Source: Deltaproteobacteria bacterium
GTDB lineage: Bacteria; Desulfobacterota; Desulfuromonadia; Geobacterales; Pseudopelobacteraceae
DNA length: 64,000 nucleotides
Assembly: GCA_021781535.1 (NCBI GenBank)
Contig: JAJXWO010000005.1
Span: forward strand, 61,252-125,251
Direction: 5' to 3'
The position numbers and the translations under genes were made by a program. The notes below the pieces were generated by a model that saw nothing but the letters and a program-made list of their open reading frames with translations, had not been told where the DNA came from and made no database searches. Each line of letters begins with the position of its first letter. Positions within the stretch are counted from its first letter, which is position 1. Of this stretch, positions 27,649 to 35,484 are shown piece after piece.

Positions 27649-28317
27649 ATGTCCGCACATATCGACGCTATCCAACAATTCATAAGGTACTTCAGAAATC
27701 AGGAAACCCATATCTCCGCAGTTCAGCCAGTTTCCTATCGCAAGATTATATATGCAACTGCTCTCGATCCTATTGCACGCGCAGCATTTGGGAAAATTGG
27801 TAAGCATCGTGCTAGGAGCCTTCGGTTGATTGACGAGCTAACTGGCTGGAAAGATAGAGACCGTGTAAGTCTTCCTCAGTTGTGTCTAGATCTGGAAGAA
27901 AAAGGGGTTGTCTCCGGTGCAATGTATCGCGAGACAAAAACTCGATTGGAACAGTGGCACCACGGAGAAATCTTGCGACTCGACAACTCACCGTTATTGT
28001 CAGAGCTTATGCCCTTTGCTCAGCCCTCAGAGAGATGCATACTGTCTTCTAATCGGTATGCCGAGCTTTTCTATACATATCGAAACAATCTTGTTCATGA
28101 ATTTCGTGAACCGGGATATGGTATTGAAATGTCTACTGACAAAGACCGACCTTACTACCACAGTATGATCGGCGAGTCATGGCAACTTGTGTTTCCAGTT
28201 GGTTTCTTTGCAAAACTTTATGCTGAAGCCTTGGTGGGGTTAGAGGCTTTTCTCGTACTTCATAACATTGACCCGTATAACCAGTTTGAGTTTGGTTCCA
28301 AATGGCGAGCGCAGTAA
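27649..28317 (+). CDS. HEPN-like protein of unknown function
   Basis: A 222-residue, largely helical protein I cannot place in a named family. Residues 145-150 read RNNLVH within a helix (YTYRNNLVHEFREPGYG), fitting the RX4-6H motif of HEPN domains, which are often RNases in toxin or phage-defence systems. No signal peptide or membrane segment. AAGGTAA lies 9 bp before the ATG. Base composition and codon use are more AT-rich than the flanking mfd and nuoM, suggesting transfer. No nucleotidyltransferase (MNT) antitoxin partner is adjacent; the next gene encodes a Fic protein. Confidence 0.6.
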   Translation: MSAHIDAIQQFIRYFRNQETHISAVQPVSYRKIIYATALDPIARAAFGKIGKHRARSLRLIDELTGWKDRDRVSLPQLCLDLEEKGVVSGAMYRETKTRLEQWHHGEILRLDNSPLLSELMPFAQPSERCILSSNRYAELFYTYRNNLVHEFREPGYGIEMSTDKDRPYYHSMIGESWQLVFPVGFFAKLYAEALVGLEAFLVLHNIDPYNQFEFGSKWRAQ

Positions 28318-28399
28318 GGGAATCTCTTGCCGTTCACAAGTAGAATGACTCCACTTAAAGTTGAAGCCATTTCTGATTATATCCTTTCAAATTTCCCGA

Positions 28400-28474
28400 A
28401 ACTTTAAATTACCCGATTGCTTATTTAAACTTTTAGGCATAACTTTAAATTATAAAATTCGTAATTAAAGGTTT
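28400..28474 (+). repeat. repeated AACTTTAAATTA boxes upstream of fic
   Basis: AACTTTAAATTA occurs exactly at 28400-28411 and 28441-28452, 41 bp apart (about four helical turns), with a related inverted copy (TAATTAAAGGTTT) at 28462-28474 overlapping the fic ribosome-binding region. These may be operator boxes, possibly for autoregulation by the C-terminal helix-turn-helix of the Fic protein. Confidence 0.45.
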
Positions 28475-28478
28475 CGCC

Positions 28479-29675
28479 ATGCGAAAAACCAGTCTCAGTC
28501 CGGAACGCCGGAAATTGCTTGTCCCTGTAGTTGGCCGCTCGGGAGCGTTTGCGCTCGTCCCGCCGCCTGCGCCACGTGCCCAACAGCTCGTAGGCTTGCA
28601 AGGCCTACAGGGTGAAGTGCGCCGGGCTCATACGGCCTTGGCTAACCTGCGGACACTGACGGAAGGGCTGCCCAATCCGGACCTTGTCACGCGGACGGCA
28701 GATCGGCGCGAAGCCGTGCGGAGCAGCCAGATAGAGGGGACCAGTTCCGGGATACACGAGTTGTTGACCTATGAGGCCACGGGCAGCGATGAGGGGATGC
28801 CGCTGGATGTCCGTGTGACGCTCAATTACGTTACCTCACTTGAATACGGACTCCAACAGGTCAGGGAGCAGGGAATTACTGCGTTTTCCTGTGATTTGAT
28901 CAAGCAACTCCACGCCAGGCTCATGTCAGGCGAGGACACCATGTGGACACCGGGTGAATTCAGAGACAAGCAAAACTGGATTGGCGGTTTCAGAATAGAT
29001 CAGGCGCGTTTTGTTCCTCCGCCGGCCGGCAATGTGCCTGACTGCATGGATGATTTGATCTCGATGCTGCAGTATGTGCCTGGCGAGGAAGAGAAGATCG
29101 AAATGCCGATTGTGATACGCATGGCTGTAGTTCACGCACAATTCGAAACGATTCATCCGTTTTTTGACGGCAACGGGAGGGTCGGGCGTATTCTGCTGCC
29201 TCTGATGCTGGCAGCGGAAGATTATCCGCCGGTGTATCTGGCCGGCTATCTCAAAGACAACCAGAGAGAATATTACGATACATTGGCAGGGGTTCAACTT
29301 CAGGGGAAATGGGCGGAGTGGATCAGGTTCTTTGCAACCGGTGTCGATGCTGCTGTCCAGGAGTCCATCAGCACGGCGCTCGGGCTTGAAGCGATTCTCC
29401 GGAAGTGGAAAGAGATTGTGACTGGACTTGGCCTGCGTCGCCAATCGGTTGTGTACCGGTTTCCCGAGCTTATGCTCGGAACTCCTGTGTTGACGGCACA
29501 CAAGGCCAAGGATGCTCTGGGAATTTCCTTCCCATCGGCCAGCGCGGCGTTGACGCTGTTGGAAGAAAAGGGGCTATTGGTCCAGCGGGAAAAGCACCAA
29601 AGGTACAGAACATTTTATGCTAGGGATGTTATTGAATTGCTGAACCGGTCGGCAGGAACAGTCAATCAGGTTTGA
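28479..29675 (+). CDS. Fic-domain AMPylase-type protein with N-terminal inhibitory helix and C-terminal wHTH
   Basis: A 398-residue protein. The catalytic Fic motif HPFFDGNGRVGR is at residues 226-237, with the catalytic His and phosphate-binding loop intact. The inhibitory motif (S/T)xxxE(G/N) is present as SSQIEG at residues 82-87, upstream of the Fic core, which makes it a class II (self-inhibited) Fic. A winged-helix-like domain is at about 335-390 (SFPSASAALTLLEEKGLL). Such proteins transfer AMP to target proteins; the target is unknown. The GC content is higher than in the preceding HEPN-like gene, so the two may not have arrived together. Confidence 0.9.
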   Translation: MRKTSLSPERRKLLVPVVGRSGAFALVPPPAPRAQQLVGLQGLQGEVRRAHTALANLRTLTEGLPNPDLVTRTADRREAVRSSQIEGTSSGIHELLTYEATGSDEGMPLDVRVTLNYVTSLEYGLQQVREQGITAFSCDLIKQLHARLMSGEDTMWTPGEFRDKQNWIGGFRIDQARFVPPPAGNVPDCMDDLISMLQYVPGEEEKIEMPIVIRMAVVHAQFETIHPFFDGNGRVGRILLPLMLAAEDYPPVYLAGYLKDNQREYYDTLAGVQLQGKWAEWIRFFATGVDAAVQESISTALGLEAILRKWKEIVTGLGLRRQSVVYRFPELMLGTPVLTAHKAKDALGISFPSASAALTLLEEKGLLVQREKHQRYRTFYARDVIELLNRSAGTVNQV

Positions 29676-29816
29676 AAAACATAAAACTTGCCATCAAGGC
29701 AAATGCGGCTATTATCATTTGGAAGCGCGACTCTGGACGCGCCGCCCGGTTTATCGTCTTTCGCGCGTCTTTGAAAGTCCCTGCTGTCGAACCGGAAGGA
29801 TTTGATCGGATGTAAT

Positions 29817-31310
29817 ATGCCTGGCACTTACCCGCTCCTGACAATACTGATATTCCTCCCGCTGGCCGGATGCGTGTTGCTCCTGCCGCTCTGGAACCGC
29901 GCGACTGTTGCCCGACAGGTTGCCTTCGGGGTGGCTGCGGGCGAACTGGCCCTGACGGGGTGGTTGTATGCGTCGTGGCAGGGTTTGGCGGGAGGGGCGA
30001 CGGCCGTGCCCGGCTACCTGCTGCTGGAGGACAGGCCCTGGATACCGTCATTCGGCATTCGCTATTCTCTGGGGCTGGATGGTATCTCGCTCCTGATGGT
30101 GATGCTGACATCATTCACCTTCTGCGTGGCGCTGGCAGTGTCATGGAATGCCATCAAGGAGCGGGCGGTCCTGTTTCTGGCGCTGATGCTGGTGATGGAG
30201 GCCGGCATCATGGGGGTTTTTCTCTCTCTCGACCTGGCGCTGTTCTACCTCTTCTGGGAGATCATGCTGATTCCGATGTTCTTCCTGATCGGGGTATGGG
30301 GGCACGGGCGCAGAATTTATTCGACGATCAAGTTCTTTCTCTTCACCATGTTCGGCTCGTTGCTGATGCTGCTGGCGATTATCGCCTTGCATCTGCTGCA
30401 TGCCCGGCAGAGCGGGGTGGCTACCTTCAACCTGCACGAGCTGCTGCACACCCAGCTCCCCCTGGCTACGCAACTCTGGCTGTTTGCCGCCTTTTTTCTG
30501 GCGTTTGCGATCAAATTCCCGCTTTTCCCGCTCCATACCTGGCTTCCGGACGCCCATACCGATGCTCCCACCGCCGGCAGCGTGATCCTGGCCGGACTGC
30601 TGCTTAAAACCGGCAGCTACGGTCTGATCCGATTTGGCTATCCGCTCTTTCCGCTGGCGGCTCATGCATTTACCCCGCTGTTATACACGCTCGCATTGCT
30701 CGGAATTTTCTATGCCTCGCTGATCGCCTTTGCCCAGGAAGACATGAAACGGCTGGTCGCCTATTCCAGTATCGGGCATATGGGGTACGTCGCGATTGGA
30801 ATAGCTGCGTGGAATCCGGTGGCGCTCTCCGGCTCGATCCTGCAGATGGCCAACCACGCCGTGACTACCGGGGCGCTGTTCTGTCTGATCGGGATGCTGG
30901 ATGAACGGGCCCATACCCGTGATATCTCCGCTTTTGGCGGCTTATGGGGGAAAATTCCGCTCTGGTCGTTCTTTATCCTGATCTTCTCTCTGGCTTCTCT
31001 GGGGCTGCCGGGATTGAACAGCTTCGTCGGCGAATTTCTGATTCTGGTCGGAACCATCAAGACTGCGCCAATGGTCGTGGTGCTCTCCTTCGTCGGCATT
31101 ATCCTGCCGCTGATCTACATGGTTCGGCTTCTGCAGGAAGTCGTGTTTCAAAAGGAACGCCAGCCACTGGTGGTGAACGACCTTGACCTGCGTGAGATGA
31201 CGATCCTTGCGGCGCTGCTGCTGTTGAATATCTGGGTTGGTGTTCATCCGGCGCCGTTTCTTGACATGATTCACCTGCCGGTGCAATTGTTGACTGGGGG
31301 TGCATCATGA
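29817..31310 (+). CDS. nuoM: NADH-quinone oxidoreductase subunit M
   Basis: A 497-residue, about 14-helix membrane protein of the antiporter-like Complex I subunits. The NuoM signature is clear: GLDGISLLMVML, WEIMLIPMFFLIGVWG (with the conserved Glu), FPLFPLHTWLPDAHTDAPTAGSVILAG and the Lys/His channel residues. The start at 29817 gives a normal N-terminus; a TTG at 29802 is also in frame. nuoN follows with overlapping codons, but nuoL and the rest of the nuo operon are absent: the upstream gene is fic. A partner locus elsewhere or a complex using only M and N must be assumed. Confidence 0.95.
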   Translation: MPGTYPLLTILIFLPLAGCVLLLPLWNRATVARQVAFGVAAGELALTGWLYASWQGLAGGATAVPGYLLLEDRPWIPSFGIRYSLGLDGISLLMVMLTSFTFCVALAVSWNAIKERAVLFLALMLVMEAGIMGVFLSLDLALFYLFWEIMLIPMFFLIGVWGHGRRIYSTIKFFLFTMFGSLLMLLAIIALHLLHARQSGVATFNLHELLHTQLPLATQLWLFAAFFLAFAIKFPLFPLHTWLPDAHTDAPTAGSVILAGLLLKTGSYGLIRFGYPLFPLAAHAFTPLLYTLALLGIFYASLIAFAQEDMKRLVAYSSIGHMGYVAIGIAAWNPVALSGSILQMANHAVTTGALFCLIGMLDERAHTRDISAFGGLWGKIPLWSFFILIFSLASLGLPGLNSFVGEFLILVGTIKTAPMVVVLSFVGIILPLIYMVRLLQEVVFQKERQPLVVNDLDLREMTILAALLLLNIWVGVHPAPFLDMIHLPVQLLTGGAS

Positions 31311-32707
31311 CTTCCGGCGATCTGATGGCTTTGATGCCGATTTTAATCCTGGTCTCCGGGAGTGTACTCTGTCTTCTGGTTGGAGCGCTCAGGCCGGGAA
31401 GGTATCTGTACACAGCTGCCATACTGGTTGTTTCAGCGGCCCTTCTCTGGAGTTGTGCCGTACCGGACGCAGCGATGCTGCCGGGTCTTTCGGTCACCCC
31501 GTTTTCACGCTTCAGCTCGGCCTTCCTCTACGGAACCGGGATCATTTCCCTGCTGCTGTCAATCTCCTATAACAGCCGCTGCGGCATTGTCGGTGAAGAA
31601 TACCCGGCTACTATTCTCTTTGCTCTGGCCGGAATGGGTGTCACGTGTGCTGCAACTGACCTGCTGATGTTGTTTCTCGGACTCGAGGCGTTCACGTTTG
31701 CCTTCTACATCCTCGTCGCCATTAAGCGCGGTTCTGCAGGAGGGGGCGAAGCCGGGTTAAAGTACCTGTTGAACGGCACATTGTCGGCAGCGATTCTGGC
31801 AATGGGGATAGCGCTGGTCTATGCTGCCCGGGGAACGATCAAATTGGCTGAACTGGCTTCAACAGGCGGGGGCGTTCCCGAACCGCTCTTTTTGGCTGGC
31901 GGGTGTCTGATACTGGTGGGAATGGCGTTCAAGCTCTCGCTGGTACCGGCACACCTTTGGACGGCGGATGTGTACCAGGGTGCTCCGGCACCGGTGACGG
32001 CTCTGCTTTCTACTTCATCCAAAGGGGCTTCGCTGGCGGCGTTGCTGCTCCTGTTGCCGCTCTTCAGTACTTGGCATGGCCTGCATGACATCCTCTGGTT
32101 GCTGGCGCTATCCACCCTGCTGGCAGGTAATCTGGCGGCGCTGGCACAGAACAACCTCAAACGCATGCTTGCCTGGTCGTCGGTGGGGCAGATGGGATAT
32201 GTTGCCTTGGCGTTGGTTGCAGCTCCGTCTGGCGGGACCCGGGCGGCGGCTTTTTATCTGGTGGTTTATGCAACAGCCGGATTGGCCGCCTTCGGAGTGG
32301 TCTCCGTTATTTCGGATGAGGATGGCTTGGATGCAATTGAGGCATATCGGGGATTGGGATATCGCAATCCGTTGGCCGGTGCGGTGCTTGCTGTCGCCAT
32401 GTTTTCGCTGGCAGGGATACCGCCGGCAGCCGGTTTCATGGGTAAGTTCGCCGTTTTTGCCGCCGCGCTGAGGGGCGGGGAGTTTGTCCTGGCCCTGGTC
32501 GGTATTCTTTCCGCCCTGGTGGCAGTTTTTTTCTACCTTCGGGTCGTGGTTGTCATGTATATGAAATCGTCAGATGCGCCGCTAATACCCGTACGCAGGC
32601 TGAATTGTGGTGAAGTTGCCGCGCTGCTCGCACCGGCATTCGTTATGGTTCTGCTCGGTGTTTATCCCCAGCCGCTCTTGAAGCTGCTGGAAAGAATTAT
32701 TATCTGA
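31307..32707 (+). CDS. nuoN: NADH-quinone oxidoreductase subunit N
   Basis: A 466-residue membrane protein, about 13-14 helices, of the NuoN proton-pumping subunit family. It has FLGLEAFTFAFYILVA, GEAGLKYLLNGTLSAAILAMG, KLSLVPAHLWTADVYQGAPAPVTALLST (conserved Lys and His), NLKRMLAWSSVGQMGY and SLAGIPPAAGFMGKF. The ATG at 31307 overlaps the nuoM stop by 4 bp. It converges on the mqnD operon, whose product feeds menaquinone, the likely electron acceptor of Complex I here. Confidence 0.95.
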   Translation: MTSGDLMALMPILILVSGSVLCLLVGALRPGRYLYTAAILVVSAALLWSCAVPDAAMLPGLSVTPFSRFSSAFLYGTGIISLLLSISYNSRCGIVGEEYPATILFALAGMGVTCAATDLLMLFLGLEAFTFAFYILVAIKRGSAGGGEAGLKYLLNGTLSAAILAMGIALVYAARGTIKLAELASTGGGVPEPLFLAGGCLILVGMAFKLSLVPAHLWTADVYQGAPAPVTALLSTSSKGASLAALLLLLPLFSTWHGLHDILWLLALSTLLAGNLAALAQNNLKRMLAWSSVGQMGYVALALVAAPSGGTRAAAFYLVVYATAGLAAFGVVSVISDEDGLDAIEAYRGLGYRNPLAGAVLAVAMFSLAGIPPAAGFMGKFAVFAAALRGGEFVLALVGILSALVAVFFYLRVVVVMYMKSSDAPLIPVRRLNCGEVAALLAPAFVMVLLGVYPQPLLKLLERIII

Positions 32708-32746
32708 TCGCAGGACTGCACTACAATCGTCCCGGCCATAGCCCTT

Positions 32747-33580
32747 CTAGATGAAGAGCGGCACAGCTGATGGCGGGATGATCCCCGCCTGCTCGGCACG
32801 CGACAGCAGGCAGGTTATCGCCCGGATTCCCTCTTCTCCCAAGTCGGTAGAAAAATCGTTGACGTACAGGCCGATGTGGGCTGCACACACCTCCGGACTC
32901 ATCTCCTGGGCATGCTCGCCGATGTAGCGGGCCGCCTCGTCCGGATGAGTGCGGGCGTACTGAACACCTCCCTTGAGGGCGCGTTCGACCGCGGCGATCG
33001 TTTCCGTACCCAGTGTCCGCCGTGCGACGATGCCGCCGAGTGGAATCGGCAGGCCGGTTTCCCCTTCCCACCATTCTCCCAGATCGAGCAGCTTGTGCAG
33101 TCCGAAGCCATGGTAGGTGAAGCGCGATTCGTGGATGATGAGTCCGGCATCGACGTTGCCGCTCAATACTGCGTCCATGATTTCGTTGAAGGGCATGACG
33201 ATGAAGTTGTCCAACTCCGGATCGAACAGCCGCAGCAGCAGCAGGGCTGTTGTATAACGCCCCGGCACGGCAATGGTCTTGCCGCGCAGCTCGGCCGGGT
33301 CGATCCTGTCCGCCGCCACCAGCAGCGGACCGCAGCCGCGCCCGAGGGCGCTGCCGGAGCGGAGCAGTGCGTACTGATCCCGTATATGCCCAAGAGCGTG
33401 GTAGGAAACCTTGCTGACATCCAATTCACCTGCCAGTGCCAGCTGGTTGAGGGTTTCCACATCCTCCAGCCGTTCCCGATACGAAATGTCGCCTGTATCG
33501 ACCAGGCCATGCACGAGCGGGTAAAACATGAAGGTGTCGTTAGGGCAGGGGGAAAAGCCGAGGGTAAGTTCTGTGGTCAT
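32747..33580 (-). CDS. mqnD: 1,4-dihydroxy-6-naphthoate synthase
   Basis: A 277-residue enzyme of the futalosine route to menaquinone that converts cyclic dehypoxanthine futalosine to 1,4-dihydroxy-6-naphthoate. It has the periplasmic-binding-protein-like fold and the MqnD N-terminal motif GFSPCPNDTFMFYPL, plus VSKVSYHALGHI, GCGPLLVA, GRYTTALLLLRLF, DAGLIIHESRFTY and LPIPLGGIVARR. GGAGAG lies 8 bp before the ATG, inside the end of dtd (2-bp gap), so it is the last gene of a yjdM-dtd-mqnD operon. Confidence 0.95.
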   Translation of the reverse strand: MTTELTLGFSPCPNDTFMFYPLVHGLVDTGDISYRERLEDVETLNQLALAGELDVSKVSYHALGHIRDQYALLRSGSALGRGCGPLLVAADRIDPAELRGKTIAVPGRYTTALLLLRLFDPELDNFIVMPFNEIMDAVLSGNVDAGLIIHESRFTYHGFGLHKLLDLGEWWEGETGLPIPLGGIVARRTLGTETIAAVERALKGGVQYARTHPDEAARYIGEHAQEMSPEVCAAHIGLYVNDFSTDLGEEGIRAITCLLSRAEQAGIIPPSAVPLFI

Positions 33581-33582
33581 GG

Positions 33583-34020
33583 TTATCTCTCCAGAATAAA
33601 GGTCACCGGCCCGTCATTGACCAGTGCTACCTGCATGTCGGCCTGAAAGATGCCGGTTTCGACCGGCAGGCCGGTCCGCCGTGCTGCAGCGACAAAGTAA
33701 TCGTACAAACGTTTTCCTTCGTCCGGCGGCGCTGCCGTGTCGAAGGATGGGCGCCTTCCTTTTGTGCAGTTACCGGCCAGCGTAAACTGGGAAATCACCA
33801 GCAGGCCTCCACCGACCTCCTGCACCGAAAGGTTCATCTTGCCACCAGCGTCGGAGAACATCCGCAGGGCACAGATCTTCTCCACCAGCCATTCGACCTG
33901 CGCTTCTGCATCACCTTTTTCCACGCCGAGCAGGATCATGATGCCCCGGCCGATTTGACCGACGATACTCCCTTCCACAGAGACCGATGCCGAAGTAACA
34001 CGCTGAATAACCGCTTTCAC
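33583..34020 (-). CDS. dtd: D-aminoacyl-tRNA deacylase
   Basis: A 145-residue enzyme that hydrolyses D-amino acids mis-loaded on tRNA. DTD landmarks: [19 protein letters not shown] start, [44 protein letters not shown] (the conserved SQFTL and cross-subunit region) and [12 protein letters not shown] at the end (the Gly-cisPro motif region here reads GPVT). The GTG at 34020 is chosen because AAAGGA precedes it by 9 bp and it fits the conserved N-terminus. It lies 13 bp after yjdM. Confidence 0.95.
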   Translation of the reverse strand: MKAVIQRVTSASVSVEGSIVGQIGRGIMILLGVEKGDAEAQVEWLVEKICALRMFSDAGGKMNLSVQEVGGGLLVISQFTLAGNCTKGRRPSFDTAAPPDEGKRLYDYFVAAARRTGLPVETGIFQADMQVALVNDGPVTFILER

Positions 34021-34033
34021 TGGTTCATTCCTT

Positions 34034-34372
34034 TCACGCCTTCTTGACAAATTCCGATTTTAACTGCATGGCACCGATGCCGTCGATCTTGCAGTCGATG
34101 TCATGATCGCCATCGACGAGACGAATGATCTTGATCTTCATGCCGGTTTTGACAACCGCCGACGACCCCTTGATTTTCAAGTCTTTTATGACGGTTATCG
34201 AATCACCAGCCTTAAGCTCAGTGCCGAAGGCGTCACGCACGACAGTTGCGGCAGATGTCTCCTCCGCAGCAGCGATGGGCCATTCATGGGCGCATTCCGG
34301 GCAGACAAACATCTCTCCGTCTTCGTAGGTGTATTCTGAACTGCATGTTGGACATTTTGGTAACTGGCTCAT
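34034..34372 (-). CDS. yjdM: zinc-ribbon PhnA/YjdM-family protein
   Basis: A 112-residue protein with an N-terminal zinc ribbon (CPTC and CPEC pairs) and a small C-terminal beta domain ([50 protein letters not shown]) typical of the YjdM (formerly PhnA) family. A direct role in phosphonate use has not been established for the family. AAGGA lies about 8 bp upstream. First gene of the yjdM-dtd-mqnD unit. Confidence 0.93.
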   Translation of the reverse strand: MSQLPKCPTCSSEYTYEDGEMFVCPECAHEWPIAAAEETSAATVVRDAFGTELKAGDSITVIKDLKIKGSSAVVKTGMKIKIIRLVDGDHDIDCKIDGIGAMQLKSEFVKKA

Positions 34373-34511
34373 TCGGTATCCTTTTTAATTTATTTGCAAC
34401 GAGTGGTGAGGATGCTCGGCGGGTGTGTAACCTACCATCTATCATTCAACAAATATGAAATCGACTGCATTGGTGAGTGCGGCTTTAAGGTGGTCCAGTT
34501 GGGTAATCATA

Positions 34512-34994
34512 TTACTCTGCTAATTGAAGCCATCTTCCGCTTGTTAATGGTTCAAGGTCCGTGGGTTTAAGTTGAAAAACCGCAAATGGAGTCCCGGCAG
34601 CAGCCCAAATCACAGCATACTTCCTCAGGTCTTCATCCAATATAGTTTCAAGCGGTTCATTATGTCCTACCGGCGGTATTCCTCCGATTGCATATCCAAC
34701 TCTTTCCTTCACGTAATTTCCATCCGCTTTGCCGAGTTTCAAACCCGTTTCTTTTTCAATTTTAGCTACATCCACTCGATTTGAACCTGATGCTATGACT
34801 AGAATGGGGAGGTTCGTATCCTTCTCTTTGAACACGAGTGATTTTGCTATTTGAGCCACTTCACACCCGATGCTGTCAGCGGCTTCTTGTGCGGTTCTTG
34901 TTGAACCGGGCAGTTCCTTGACCTCAAAGGAGAAACCTTTTTCTGCAAGGAAATGTTGCACTCTACGTGCACTATTGCTTAATACGGAAGTCAT
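34512..34994 (-). CDS. YbaK/EbsC-family aminoacyl-tRNA deacylase
   Basis: A 160-residue single-domain protein of the trans-editing deacylase family (YbaK/EbsC/ProXp). Motifs: ELPGSTRTAQEAADSIG, QIAKSLVFK (conserved Lys near the active site), GSNRVDVAKIEK and VGYAIGGIPPVGHN. It most resembles the EbsC/PrdX-like branch; which mischarged tRNA it clears is not certain. An AAAGGGA site precedes the ATG. The intron remnant lies just upstream of its 5' end. Confidence 0.9.
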   Translation of the reverse strand: MTSVLSNSARRVQHFLAEKGFSFEVKELPGSTRTAQEAADSIGCEVAQIAKSLVFKEKDTNLPILVIASGSNRVDVAKIEKETGLKLGKADGNYVKERVGYAIGGIPPVGHNEPLETILDEDLRKYAVIWAAAGTPFAVFQLKPTDLEPLTSGRWLQLAE

Positions 34995-35053
34995 ACTGTT
35001 TATCCCTTTTATAGCGGGGCAGCCTTATCGCCCGGTCGGTGTCCAACGGTGTT

Positions 35054-35258
35054 GTGTACGCCCGTCGTGGGCGTGAACTTATGGGGTGCAAGTCCCCTGT
35101 ACGATCCAGTCACTGTCGCGATTAGTTACCGTTTCCAGCTTGCTGGATTACGGTAACTTAGTAGTTTCATCAGACAGGGTAAACGAAGTACTAGCCGAAG
35201 GCAAGGGCGTCTCCGCGAGGAGGGTCTGGAGGAAGCCGGAGCGCAAAGCTATGGACCC
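35054..35258 (+). mobile_element. truncated group II intron (5' domain I fragment)
   Basis: About 205 bp recognised by conserved group II domain I sequences: GTGTACGCCC at the 5' end, GGGGTGCAAGTCCCC, GGTAACTTAGTAG, AGCCGAAGGCAAGGGCG and AAGCCGGAGCGCAAAGCTATG, in the usual order and spacing. There is no reverse-transcriptase/maturase ORF and no domain V or VI downstream. It ends abruptly inside an opposite-strand gene fragment, so it is a dead 5' remnant. Confidence 0.75.
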
Positions 35259-35346
35259 ACCTTCCATCCCATATTTCGTCAATGATGGCGTTTGAAGCCA
35301 GCCCAAGTGCCGCCCTAAGTTGTTTGCGTTTGTCTTTACTGTTCAT
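35259..35346 (-). pseudogene. 5' fragment of an unknown gene cut by the intron remnant
   Basis: The - strand frame opens with AGGAAC 6 bp before an ATG at 35346 and encodes MNSKDKRKQLRAALG followed by LASNAIIDEIWDGR, a short basic helical start. The frame then runs into intron sequence on the other strand near 35258. It is probably the N-terminus of a disrupted gene. No family is recognised. Confidence 0.35.
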
Positions 35347-35364
35347 TCTTGTTCCTGCCAACTC

Positions 35365-35404
35365 GTAGATCACCGGTTCATGCGCGCGTGAACCGGTGAT
35401 CTAC
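35365..35404. repeat. perfect 16-bp inverted repeat
   Basis: GTAGATCACCGGTTCA and its exact complement, separated by TGCGCGCG. It is followed by CCCTTTT on the + strand. It could act as a terminator or be a REP-like element near the intron remnant. Confidence 0.7.
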
Positions 35405-35432
35405 CCTTTTGGAATATATAGCCTGTAATCAT

Positions 35433-35466
35433 GGAAGGACAGCAATTGTATCATTGCTGTCCTTCC
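35433..35466. terminator. perfect 14-bp inverted repeat, likely terminator-like hairpin
   Basis: GGAAGGACAGCAAT / ATTGCTGTCCTTCC with a 6-base spacer, 19 bp downstream of the DUF362 gene (- strand). The stem is very stable but lacks a long T run, so a processing or protective hairpin is also possible. Confidence 0.55.
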
Positions 35467-35484
35467 TGCTCTGCGGATAAACTC

